Shown: positions 26,601-39,800 of the stretch, piece after piece
How positions within the stretch are numbered: position 1 is the stretch's first letter
Layout of the letters: the number at the start of each line of letters is the position of its first letter
NCBI GenBank assembly: GCA_028564705.1
Contig: JAPXFQ010001529.1
Span: 67,001-131,000 of the forward strand
Origin: Apricaphanius iberus
Taxonomy: Eukaryota > Chordata > Actinopteri > Cyprinodontiformes > Aphaniidae
DNA: 64,000 bases
Direction: 5' to 3'
Position numbers and translations under genes: made by a program
Notes under the pieces: generated by a model
The model's database searches: none
What the model was told of the DNA's origin: nothing
Seen by the model: the letters and a program-made list of their open reading frames with translations, nothing else

Positions 26601-29600
26601 CTGAGCAGCTATTGTTCTCTTCGGTTAACGGGACAAGCAGATATGTACTGTGCTGTAGAGCTTCTTGTATATATTATGTAGGCGCTGGCGTCACGTAGGT
26701 TATACGCGTTTTCCGTTCGTCTTTTCGCGCATGACCAGTATTTGCACGGGTCGGTATGGGATTGCGCAATCATGGGAACTTAAGTGAACCTTAAACGGGG
26801 CGTAAATGCTCGTGTTGAGCGGATAACATTAGGTGTCTAACTCCCCGTATAACCATATCGGCTTAGTGTAGACGTAGCCATAGCTGCTACGAAGCTAAGC
26901 TAACGAGCTAGCGAGATCTTAGCACACCAAGAACAACCGTGTGAAACACAAAAAGTTCCCAAAATGTAAAGTACACCAACAAAAAATCAGTGTAGTAGTG
27001 TGCTTGTGTGTTAAAATAACTTAGAAAGACCTCAACAAAGAGAAAATCAGATTAATAGAAGAGAATACAGGCCAGGTTCTCCGGCGTGGCGAGGGGCCAG
27101 GTCATGGATCGGTCCGCTGACGTTGAATGAGTTTTAGCTCCCCTGCTGGAGCGGTCCCAGTGCTGCAGAGGAGACCATAGTCCACCGGCAGTTTTGCCAG
27201 CACATGCTGGGTCATGTGAACCAGTGTGCGATTTGTGAAAAAAAAACAGAGGGGGGGGGGGGGGGGGGGGGGGGTTTAAAAAAACAAAACTTCTTATTTA
27301 TAAAAATATGAACAGGTTTGGGTTTGCTGGCTGCAGGGCATCTTGCACATATGTTTACCTTTTCAAAAACGAGATAAAAAGTGAAAAACAAATTTGTTGA
27401 CATTAAAAATAAGATAAGATGAAATATATTAAGTTGATTAAAATCAAAGATAAGAATTCACTTTACTTATCCACTCAAATTAGGTGAGATTATTTATCCC
27501 TGTGGCAGCATCAGCAGCATTTTGTCTGCCTGCTCAGACCCACAACTCTATATTCTGTGGGGAAAAAGTTCACCTCTGGGCCAGAGGAACCCAGACAGGA
27601 TCATGTACAGAAACACTTCTTAGATGTAAGAATCCGTACCGTCGGTTTCATAAACCATGCGCACAGTTTCGCAGTCCAGCAGGAAAGTATAGATATTTAG
27701 AACATTGTAGCCGAAAATATGTCCACGCCGGTAATATAAATTACAGTTTTGTCCCCACCAATTAAAAAATAGTTATTTCTTTTGTAAACAGTGCATCCAC
27801 CAGCACAATTTTGTATCCATTTTGTATCTGAACTGCCTCTTATTCCACTATCTTCTCTATGTGCAAATACTGTAGCTTTCTTTGTAGAGATTGATGTAAC
27901 ATTCATATCTCTTAAATGCAACGTGTTCTAATTATGCTGCGCTACCAGCTCCATGCATCCCAGAGGCAAGATGGACATACACTGTGCGACTTTTGGACCA
28001 TTTCCACAAATTTTGCGATCGGTTGTCTTCTGAGCTGTATACAAAGTGCATTTGCGCCAGGCTTCATGCAGAGATGAAGTGAGGATAGTCATTATTCTAC
28101 TCCTCTCGTCTTTCCAAAATTGTGTTGACTGCAAATCTCGCACTCTGCTGTTAAGACGGAACATGTGAACTGCAGGCATCAATTTTCTAAGGTGTTTGCC
28201 TATATTAAGTCCTACGGCAGAAGTAGTACAGGGGTTGTAGAATTCACATGAAGGGAAATATTTACTTGTTGGACCAGCGGGAGGAGAAAACATAACTTAT
28301 ACCCCCAGAAATGACCAAAAGGGGGGGACATCACAAGCAGAGGGGGGGGGGGGGTGTCTCCCCCATCCTCCCCAGCAAATTGCACCCTGGAGTTAACACC
28401 TTAACCAGAACGGGAGGCTTTGTCAGAGTTTACATGTTCTGTAAGAAAAACGAATTATCAAATAAAGGGAGTTTGACTCTGTGACAGTAGGTGGCGACAT
28501 ACACCCTTTAATGTTGGCCTTCTTCTGGTTGGCCTACAGCGTCACACAGATGCAGACCGAATAAAGCAGGATATGAACAATGAGCAAAGAAATGGACGCC
28601 AATAATGTCCATTGTTCTGTTTGATTGTGTTACACTCTCTGCTTTTGCTGTGCTGTTCTACAGGTGTTGTTATTTCTGCTTTCGTGGTTTTGTCACTTCT
28701 GGAAGGGGCATTGCCCAGCCTGGAATAGCTCGGCTAGCCTGGGATGCCATTTAGATGCAGAGGGAGTCGGCTTTCTAACCGCATTATCTGGGTGCATTAG
28801 CTCGATTAAGAGTAGTTCAGTTTGATTGAGGTCATTAAAGTAATTCATTTCCCTAATGATGGCATTTAAGCTTTGCATGTGAGCTGTTTGGGTCACATGT
28901 TTAAAAGTTTGAATTCCTGTAAAACATGGCGGTCTTTCTGTTGGAGGATGATCCAAAATATGCATCCAAATCCACACAGAAATGGTTATTCAGACATAAA
29001 AATTCCCCCTTCCTCCATCTCAGGCTACATTTGTAAATGTTACAGAAAAGCTTTAGGCTGCACAGAGGGACCTTCTCCAGGATTCAAGTCTTCTATGTGA
29101 CTTGTTTCACCACTCAGTCACTTCCTCCATACGCGGCTGCGCTGTCTGCATCAGGTTCTGCAGAAGTCATTTGGATCAGGTGTTAAACCACGAATACATA
29201 CCTTAAATCACCTTCATTTTTCTCAAGAACATGCTACCAATGGAAAACAGATGGAGAGCAGGAAGTTAACCTCTTAAGCCGGAGGCTGTTTTTCTGAATC
29301 TGGCATACCTACAGTCTGGAAGGCTTTTTACAGTTTGTAAAAGGGTCTAAAATGTTCAAATTGCTCTCATATAATAGAAGGGTCTATGGGAATACTGTAA
29401 ATGTGAGAATCCTGAAGAAAATCATAGTTGGCATAAGTAATTGAGTTAGAAAAACAGAAAATATGGAATATGAATATTAGCTCCGTGTAGAAAAAAGACA
29501 CATTATCAGCATTGTAAAGAAGCTAATTAACATCATAAATAGTAAATACTCACTCGTATTGACTTTACACCAACTGTTGTTGTCTGTAATAACAAATAAA

Positions 29601-32600
29601 GTTAAATGTTACTCTAGGAGGTGTGTCCCCAAAAATGGGGGCTGGCGGACTTAAGGGGTTAAAGTGAGGAAAAGGAAAGTTTTATATTATATCTAACTAC
29701 GCCAAACGTCCAACCACATAGCAAAAGAATAACATTTGTCGCTGATTTGGGAATCTGACGTATAGTACTTGATCAATAATGATTTATGTTAAATAAAGGG
29801 ATGAGAAGATTCCTTTGGCAGTCCAAGATTTCTTAATTTGACTTGTTAATCGACAAGGAGCTTCAGCACACACCACGAGCTGTATGAACTAACCTGCACA
29901 CCCAAAATCCAAACAGATTTTTATAAGGATGAATAAACAAAACCGATGACGTCTGTTGAAGATCCTCCTTTGAAGCATTTGCACCTTTCCACCTAGTCTG
30001 GGTCACCGATGCATACACATGAACCAGTCTTGGTGGGGCAGAGTTGTCAGAGGCAGACGTCATCCATGACACTCGTCCCACTCTGACTGCAGCATGAGGG
30101 AATAAAGACATAACATAAATCATAACCAAGTTATTATTCCACTACAAAATCCGTGACATTAGCACCAGATAGAATTCTTCAACATCACTCAGCTGGACTC
30201 CAAATTGTTTCTGGACTCCAAATTAGCTGAAAGTTTTCTTTTTTATTGATTTCAGGGTTGAATAAACAGAAATAGCAATTTTTTTGAAATTCAAAACCCT
30301 GAAAAGAAAAGCTCATGCAAGCACTGAGATCTTTGAAAGAACTGAACATCCGTTTTGAAAACAGAATGAGAGCACATGTAACACCATGTTTGCACAGCTA
30401 CTGTAGGGTCAGAAGCGATGCAGAGCAGAGAGCCAACCTGTAGCTGTAAATCTGGCGTCTGCACCAGTTCATCTGACCTGTGCACAGGAACAGGATCTGC
30501 AGGGTAGTTAGGTGTTACTGATATGACTGGGCTGACTGAGGAAAGGTCTGTGTGTCTCCATCTGAATGAAGCCTTTCATATCAAGCTATCATGCTCATAC
30601 AAATACCCACAAAAACTCTGAGAGCTCTTTATTCTCCCTCCATTTATTCCTTGGTCAGGGCTTCATCACAGAATTCAATGCTGTCAAAATAAAGAGTTTA
30701 ACTAAAACATCATCACGGCTTGGAAACATGTGGGAGGAATAATAAGGAATTTGGGAAAAAATGTGCATTTCTGAACTAAAATGTAGTGTGAAATAAAAAA
30801 CGGTATCTTTATATAAGTTCTTCCCAGCACAGCATTTTTTACTTAATTTCATGTCAAGTTGGATACAGATAGCATATTGAAAGCTTTCAGGTCTATACAG
30901 TAAAGTGACTGAATAACTGAAGATGCATGCAGGGTTCTAAGGTTTCTGTTGTTTATACTTTTATTAGGGTTTTACTACAAAATGCCATGAAATCCTCATT
31001 TTTTTCTGCACGTTCTGTGGATGAAGTTAATTCTTTAAAGACTTTTGTATAATAAAAACAAAGATTATTTGATTTATCATAAAAGCATAAGACCCTAATA
31101 ACAGGTTCTAATTACAGTAAGTTTGGTTTTGGTATCAAATCACAATTTATTGATGGTAGGAAAATTATTTTTCAATGAAACAAGTGTCTCATTAAAATGT
31201 CAGTCTCACAATTGTTTTCTTTTTTAATCATAAAATAGAAAAACAATATTTGCAAATCTGTACGATATTTTGCACAGCTCCATTTTTTGTTGATAAGGTG
31301 GCAGAAGGGAGGTGAAGCAGAGAAGCCATGTCAGCTGTGATGATTTTGTTTTTGTCATGGTGCAAAAATGGTAGCGAAATAATATCTAATAGCTACAATG
31401 TTCACCTGGGTAAATATCGGTTATCGCATATAGCTGAAATATTAATATCTGATGTCGATATCAGCCCAAATAGTTATGACTAACAGATTTGATATTCAAA
31501 ATGCAGAAACAACAAAATATTGAAACAACAAATTATTATCAGGGCTTTACAGCAGAAAAAATTTGCAGGACTAGTGTTTGTTTTGTGTGTGTGTATGTGT
31601 GTGTGTGTACGTGTGGGTGTGTGTGCGTATGTGTGTGCGTGTGTGTGTGTGTGCGTGTGCAGGAGCGACCAGTGGTTCACCATTTCAGTTGACTGACCTG
31701 TTGGCACATATCCTGCATTCACACTCAGTGATCTCTCTGCGTTTCCTACAATTATAGGAGGATGTTGGTTGAGATCTTTGTGTGCATGTGTGAGTGGTTG
31801 GGTGGCAAGAAGACAAACCAAATGAAGGGCTATGAAAATAAGACAAACACTTCCAAGAGTTTTAGCAGGTGAAATCCCCAATATGTTAGCACTTTAACGT
31901 TTGAATTCAGTAAGTGGTTTAGAGAGAAACTTTAAATGTGTATTGACGGCAAAATCAAAATTATTCAAAGTCCTTATGAGACGTTTACTCCTATTTAATA
32001 CAAAGCTTCAGAGCATTCAGTAACAAAACACATTATGTTTCAGAAGTCTGGAGGCCTGAGATTATTTTGTTTCAAGGAAACATCATCCGGGTCGATCACT
32101 GCGAAACAGAAAGCTGTGGTTGTGCTAAAAGCAGACGTCTGGCCTGGCAGAGTCACGGCGTGATTCAGCCTGGTTGATGCAGTTAGCAACAAACGTCTGC
32201 CAAATGTTTGAGACTGCAGCAAACTCGTTCCTTCTACCCGCTGAGGGCATGTGTCCTTTCATCAAAATCTTCTGTAGGTGTCTCATACTGTGATGGAAGT
32301 GGTTTTGGATCATAACGCTTTTGCCATGAGAGATTCCTAAGGTTGCTGACGATGCATCAGCCAGAAACAGAATTCTGATCACACCTCTCCAAAGAAGGAT
32401 GGAGATGAATGCCATCAGTTCATAGACAGACATGTTCCAACCTGCTTCCATCTGGCGACCATGCTCAGCTGTACAGTTTCTTACTGTGTGAAGGATGTCC
32501 AAACTCAGCAAACATCAGACACTGTGAAAACGAGTTTTTACATTCATCTGACTTCAGTTGCTGACTCTCCATTACATAAATATGTTTCTAGGTCACTGTA

Positions 32601-35600
32601 AGGGAGCAGCCTGCCACTTCTTCTTCAACCTACACTGTGCCATCTTTTGCCCTCTCATATTTGGTCCTATCTGTGTCTCCAGATGACCTTTCTTCTTTGG
32701 AGGAGTTCTGCTTTCTCTTACAAGAGAACAGATTCAATCTGAGTCACAAGAGTCCATATTTTGCAGCAGAGCCAAAGCCTCACCAGCTTTGTAGTGTCTA
32801 GGCATGTTTGTGTCTTGTTTGTTCAAGTAAAATGTTCTTGAATATTGTGAATGCATGTAATGAACTATCCTCTTTATTCCCACATTTATCTTGACAACAC
32901 AGTTCACAATCCTGTCCACTGTCCAACACACCACACCCATTAATAAAGTACATTAGTGGAAAACTATAAACGGAAAGAAAAATCCCAAGCACACATGGGC
33001 AAAGGATAGAAACATGGACATGATAAATCACTCATCCTTTAATCTCCCATTTTATATTAGGATCTTTTAAAATCTTTTTTATATTTTAAGTCTTCCTTTG
33101 AAGTGCTTCATGAGTTTTTTTTTATTTTGAGAATATTAAAAAAATCCTTTCTTGTTCTTTGTGTGCTTCTGTGAAGTCTTTGTAAAAGAAGTCAGTCATA
33201 AAATCTATTGGATGAACAAGTTCATTGACCAGATTCCAGACAGAGAAGAGAGACAGGTAGAGGCCAGCCTGAAAAAGTGGTCCTCTAAAACCCTAAAGCA
33301 ATCCAGTGGCCCATCATCTTTGAATGGCTACATTTACAAATAAAAAGCAGCTAACGTTCAGTGATTAAGTCATTGCTTGGAAACCAAGCCGCCGTTTGGC
33401 TCAGCTCTGGTAAAGATGGGGGAGATCAGAAAATGCTGGGACTTGTAGTGTTAATGCTGCAGTGTTTTATGGATGCAGGATTTCAGCTGAAGTTGTAGCA
33501 ATGTTGCCTCTTGCTGGTTGACCTTGGTAACTGCATCATATCTGACCCTGTTCTTATTGGTGGGTTTCAGCCTGGGAGTACTGGTCGCCTATGCAGCCAA
33601 CCACAACATCAGCACTCAGATTAAAAGCACCCGAAGGCTCATAAACACCAACATGAGAGACCTGAAGACGTTTGCTAACAACACGCCAGCGGTACACACA
33701 CACACACACGCGTATGCAAACAGATGATTTAAAGTAAAACAATGATATTTAATAAGAGTGTTTCTCCTGCTGCAGCAAATCGACTACCTGACTGCCCAGT
33801 ACACCACGGCCAAGAACAAAGTCCTGTCAGACCTGGACAGTAAGTTTATGAATGTTAGTCTGATATCTCTGCCTGTGACTGTTGTTATAATCATCTGATT
33901 GGTCTTTGACCCCCGGCAGACATCGGACCTCTGCTGGGAGCCAGAATCCACAGTCATCTGGAGAAGGAGGTGGTTCCTGCACTGAATGCTGCCCTGCAGA
34001 TGACAAAAGGTTTCTGTTTGACCTTAATGATTATTAAAATGAAACATGAGCACATCACATCAAATTAAACGCTCACATTATTTGTCCCTTCCTGTTTCTA
34101 TCATCCCCCTTTCATTTGTTTGAACCTAAAGCAAAAGTTGAGAGTGCTATAAAAGGTAAAGAAAGCTGATCTGGATCCACTGGTGCCGTGTTTGTGGTGT
34201 TGTATTTGTGGCAGTGGTAGAAACAGACCATAATACTATGCTTGTTTTGCAGGGGCATCGAAAAAATAAAGGCTGTTTATTTCAGTAATGCAATTTATGA
34301 AGTGAAACCCATATATTTTATTGATTTATTGCAGACATTTATTCTGTTAATGATAATAGCTTACAGCTAGGGATGTCAGATATTATGGGCTGATATTGCC
34401 ATTAAAATGACATGTAGTAAATTATTGGTGTCAGTTTTTAGTTTTATAACATGACTTGTATATTATGTATATTGTATTCCTATGTTCCATGGACGGGATG
34501 TTGCGTACTTCTGACTCCTGTTGGCTAAATTATGGTCTTTGCTCCACAATCATCAGAAGGCTGTGGTTGTGCAGCCTTTTATAAAACAATTTCCTTCCAC
34601 TAAATTTTCCTTTGAGGTTTCTTTAATGATGTCAGTTGTCAGGGACTATCTGCTGGACAAGTCAGCATTCTTTATTAATACTCTTAGATAATATGATTTA
34701 ATGAGAAACTGATTTGCCTTTTTTATTAAATATAAACTAATCATAATGAACAGGAATAAACATTGTGTTTGTATTGATATAACTGGAGTTTCAGGTTTTG
34801 AATTTTGTTACTGAAATAATTTTATTTCTCAATGACATCCTGATTTATGTAGATGAACCTGTTTCTGTTTTCTGTTCGATTGTGGATTTGTGGTCAGTGT
34901 GCTGCTGAGTAATATTGGACGTATTAATGTTCCACATAACTGAGTCTAAATGGGATTTCTGACTGAGTCACACATGTCTAATGATGTTTTTAGCCATGCG
35001 GGAGACCAAAGAGGCCCTAGAGAACGTCAGCTCTGCTCTGGAGATCCTTCAGGAAGGAATGGGAAGGCTTCAGGCCAGTCTGGCAGGGGAGCGCTCTTCT
35101 CTGTCCAATACCCTGTCTGACCCGGCATGCACCAACGGCGCCGTGTCCTCCACCTGCAGCACCATCCGGGCCACGCTGCAGCAGCTTGCAACCAATGCTG
35201 ACTTCTCCAAGGCAACCAGAAATGATCATTTATTAGGGCATTTTATGCTGGTTTGATATAAGACTACATCCATCCATGATCCTGTCGGATTTGGGAATGT
35301 TTAAATAAGGGTGTACCAAAAATCCTGGTCCAGTACTACCTTGGTTTGCATTTACAGTACAGTAAGGGAACCAAGTGGAGAAAAAAGTTTTGTTTAATGA
35401 TAATTAAAAACAAACTGTGATTGCAATACGTTTTCCAAGAAATTGCTCTTGGATAAAATACAAATGTATATAGGAAAATATAAAATTAATAAAACTGCAA
35501 CATCAATACTTTCTTTCTACCAAAGTCAAGAGTATCGGGGATATTAAATGAATATTTCCGACGGCCCGACTGTCTGTGTCAGCAGTAGTAACAACATAAA

Positions 35601-36772
35601 TGGGGGATTAAGCTGTAACCTGAGCCAGCCGACAGGATGTAGCATCAGTTCTACAGGTGAGGTGGGCGGGGTCACAGTCTACTGCTGGTCCAATGGCAGA
35701 CAGAGTTTATATGGAGCACTGAGTTATTAGAGATAGGTTCCAGATGTGAGACGCCAGGAGGGTCGAGTATGGGTAGATTACAGAGTGGGAAATGGATTTT
35801 GGGTTTGGTCCTGCTCCCAAACCTAAGTTAACACATTCACTCTGTTAATGAGACATTGGTGTGTGTTTGTGCTGTAGCTGTAGGATGGATATGCTCCAAC
35901 CGTAGCAGGGCTGCTGTGCTAGCTCAGCCGTCTGTGAGCTCTCTGGAGGTTAGCAGCGCTGGTCTCTGGGTGGATGCACGCTTCCTGTCCCATCAACCCC
36001 AACATTTAACCAGTTCTTCCTTAAAAATCCAAATCCACCTGTAGCTTATTCAGTTATCCTGCTAACAGACATACAGCATGAAAACCTCCTGGTGGAGGTC
36101 CATAACTTTATTTTAGTTAATATGTGGGAAACTACGGTGTGGGTGGTGCTCCTTCTTTTCAGCTTCCAGTTGCTGCTGCCAAACAATACAGACGTAATTG
36201 ACAGATTCCTGGAAATAAAATTTTCAGCACCCAATATTACAGTCAGATGTCCAGTCTGCTTATGATTTATTTCAACTTTGCAACACAGTTGTGTTTCCCT
36301 GTGGAACCTCTGTACACCTGTGCACTGAACTGAAAGATCTGGATATGGATGCATGTACCATTACATCCTTAGTACTTATCCTGTGAAAAAAGTCCCATAG
36401 AAGTTTTCTTTCCTAATGAAAAACGTGTAGACATACTCATTTAAACTAGATGAAAAATAGAATTAAACTGTTATTGTTTTGTCATTTTTACTCCTATTTC
36501 TTTTTCCTGTGTTCTTTGCCAGCTCCCGGATGTTAATCCTGCCTTGGCCAACATAAATACTGTACTGAAAATAGACCTCAGCAACATCGTCCAGAAGGTA
36601 AACCGTCTGTCTCTGGATGACCTCTGACCTGCAGCTCAGTACATGGCTTCATGCTCCAATCACCATCTGTCTGCCTCTCCTGTCGTTTCCCCTGCAGGGT
36701 TACGCCTCCTTTAACGACACGCCAGCGCTGGTTAAAGAGCAAACCAAAAACATTGTGACAGGTGTGCACATG

Positions 36773-36806
<34 letters not shown>

Positions 36807-39800
36807 ACTAAATGTTTCATGTTCTTTCTTCTCGTATCGTTCTCATGCATGCCTTGAAACGATGAAACACAGCTCTGCCTCGTAAGTCCTGCTCATTCAT
36901 TCTCATATCCAGAAACTATTCTAAATGGGCTGGATTTTCTGATCTCAGTGTGAGAATAAATAGCATAAAGAAGGAAAGAGCTTCTTAGCTTGATGGAACT
37001 ACAGTAAATACAATCATAAAAGCATCATTCTTCCTCCCTAACATGGATACAGCTGGTCTTAATGTATGCCTTGAACCCTGCAAAACGTATTCACGTACCT
37101 TTACCTTTTCCTCATTCTGTATGATAGACCAGTATGAAGTTGTACATAATTGTGAAGAGAAAATTGTTTTAAAGTTTTTACAAATCAAAATCTAAAACGT
37201 GTGGCATGCTTTTGGATTCAGCCTCCTTTTATCAAACAGTAAAGAAGATTCTGCTGCAAATCTTCATGTATTTCTCTTTAACCGTTCCTCTGTTCAGAAT
37301 ACCTCAAGCTCAGTCTGGTAGGATGGAAAGTATCAACATCTTGCCACAGATTCCTAGTAAGACCTAGGACTTTGACTAGGACCTTCTAGCACATACTTTG
37401 ATCCATGGTTGAAATTAGTTCCATCCGTCTTTGGATCAACTCTGGCCAGATATACTGACCCTGATGATGAAAAGTATCCCCACATCATGATACTGCCACT
37501 ATTCTGTATTAAGGGTGACTTGCAGTGTTCATTTATCACCACACTAAGTATTGTGGATGTTGGCTAAAAGTTTGTTCTCTGTAACTTCTTCTTCCAGTCT
37601 CTGTTATTTAGTGTGTGTTGATGTTCTTGCAGGAGTGAAAAGCATGCTGGATAAGATTGGGAATGAGATCACTGCCTTCTCCAAGATGTTCCCAGTGGAA
37701 TCCTCTCTTGCCAATTTTACCATATTTCTCAACGACAGACACAAGTACATCGAATCGTTTTACCCCCAGATTGACCAGATGGATTTCTACAGGTTTGGGA
37801 ACCTTGCTCCAACAGTTTGTTTGAATGGATTGGCTCTTTGTACTGCTCTTTGCATTTTATAGTCCTGTGCAAAAGTGATAAGCCATCCACGGTTTCTTTA
37901 TATTTAACATCTAAAGGGTCTGAATGCTTCCTGCTAACTTGATTGTTTTTTACTAAGAAAATATGATGAACTTCTGATCATGGCCCTGTAAAAGAATCAG
38001 ATCCAACACTGCCTGATTGGTTGAAGGTAATTAAAAGTGTGTTTCTGTGCTGCAGGTGGATCGCCTGTGTGGCTGTTCTCTGTACGGTTGTCCTCATTCT
38101 AGCCTTCAACATTCTGGGCCTGCTCTGCGGCACCTGTGGCTACGACAAGCAGGCTACCCCAACGACACGCGGCTGCCTGTCGAACACTGGTGGAAACCTG
38201 CTGATGGCGTACGTTGACTTTTAGCTGATCTGCTGAAAACACAGTTTTAGGCTTTATAACAGTCATAACTATCATCTGTCATCATAACTAATCAATCAAT
38301 GCTCAGTCAAATGCTAATTTGTTTCTTGTTGCTGTTGAATAGAAAAAAAACATTTCTTAGTTAAGAGTTGTTTTATGGATAACTCTATTTTTCAAAATGC
38401 AATGAGATAATCAAATTCGCAGTGTTATGGTGCCTTGCAACCAGATTTACACCCCTTGAACTTTTTGACTTGTGCTCGTTCAGTGGTGTGGGCTTCTCGT
38501 TCATCTTCGCCTGGTTGCTGATGGGCATCGTTACCACCATGTTTGTTATTGGAGGCAATGTGGAGAAGCTGATGTGTGAACCTCTGGCTAACCGGCAGCT
38601 CTTCAAGGTACTGAAGACATGAATCATCAGACTCCTCCATCTGGTTTCTGACTGAATCTGAACAGAATAGTGATGCACATTTTTATTTGTGCAGATCATA
38701 GATACACCATTCCTGGTTCATCCTGAAAAGAGGAACTTTCTTCCTGGGATGCTCTTCCAGAATCCAAATATTGATCTGACCCTGGGCAGCATGTACAGGT
38801 ATAAAAAACTCCATTTGCTCATCTGAAAACAGTTTTTTTCCAGATGATTGTTTTCTATACCGAGTCTTTTTAAAACCTTTTAGGTTATTGAAAAATATTA
38901 AAATCTATTTTAATGTGGCATTTTTCTAGTGTGGTTGATTATATAAAAAACACTTGAACTGGGTCAAAAGTATGGAGCACCAAACTGCTCAAAATTAAAT
39001 AAATAAATACTACTGTCTGATATAAAAATAGTAAAATCAATAAATATTAGGCAAATACATTATGTGACATGACATTATGAATAAAGTCAATTCACATAAA
39101 AGTTTAAGCTCGTTATTATGAAATATTTTCATTTTTCTTTAAAATGCTTTTAGTAGTATAAAAGATTATTCAATTGTAAGAAAAAAATGATAATACATTT
39201 AATTTGTCAATTTTTTTTAATGCGATTTCATTATTTTTTATTCCAAAACATCTTTTTTCACAAAATCAGCTTTTATTTCATAATGGTGTTTTCCAGAGAA
39301 TTAATCCACTGAACGAGATCCTCAGCCAATCAGATTCAATGGGTGGGACCTGCATGCTCATTGGCTGGTGCTTCAACATTGATCTTCATGGATAGCTGTT
39401 CTCACTGACTGCTAGCAGCCTGCTAAGAGCTGGGCGGTATACCGAAAAAGTACCGAAATTTATGAGCTACCCAAGTCATTTTGCCCGTGCCGGTAAATTT
39501 GGTATGTGAAAAAATATGAAAATATGTGTTTTAGTTTAGCGGTGCTCCTGCCCCTTTAAGAAGGGAGCGTTGCTTTGAGTCACGTGACTACGCACAGTCA
39601 TGTGGCACAGGGGGAAAGAAAGCGCTGCTAGAGAAGCTCTGGCGCGGCTAATGCAGCTACTGTGTAGCTATATTTAGCTAGAGTTTAGACTTCTCTACCA
39701 CCTGGTTTTCAGAAAAATGCGACTAGCGACAAATAAATAGATTTTTTATGATGTTATTGGATACTCAGACTAACGTGGAGCATGTATGTTTGTTACTGTA

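Noticed and set aside
31480..31881. 133-aa minus frame with a His/Thr repeat
   Set aside because: It is the translation of the (GT)n microsatellite and its flanks.
35548..35730. 60-aa frame in intron G-H considered as an extra prominin exon
   Set aside because: Homology passes directly from exon G to exon H; the frame shows no similarity to prominin.
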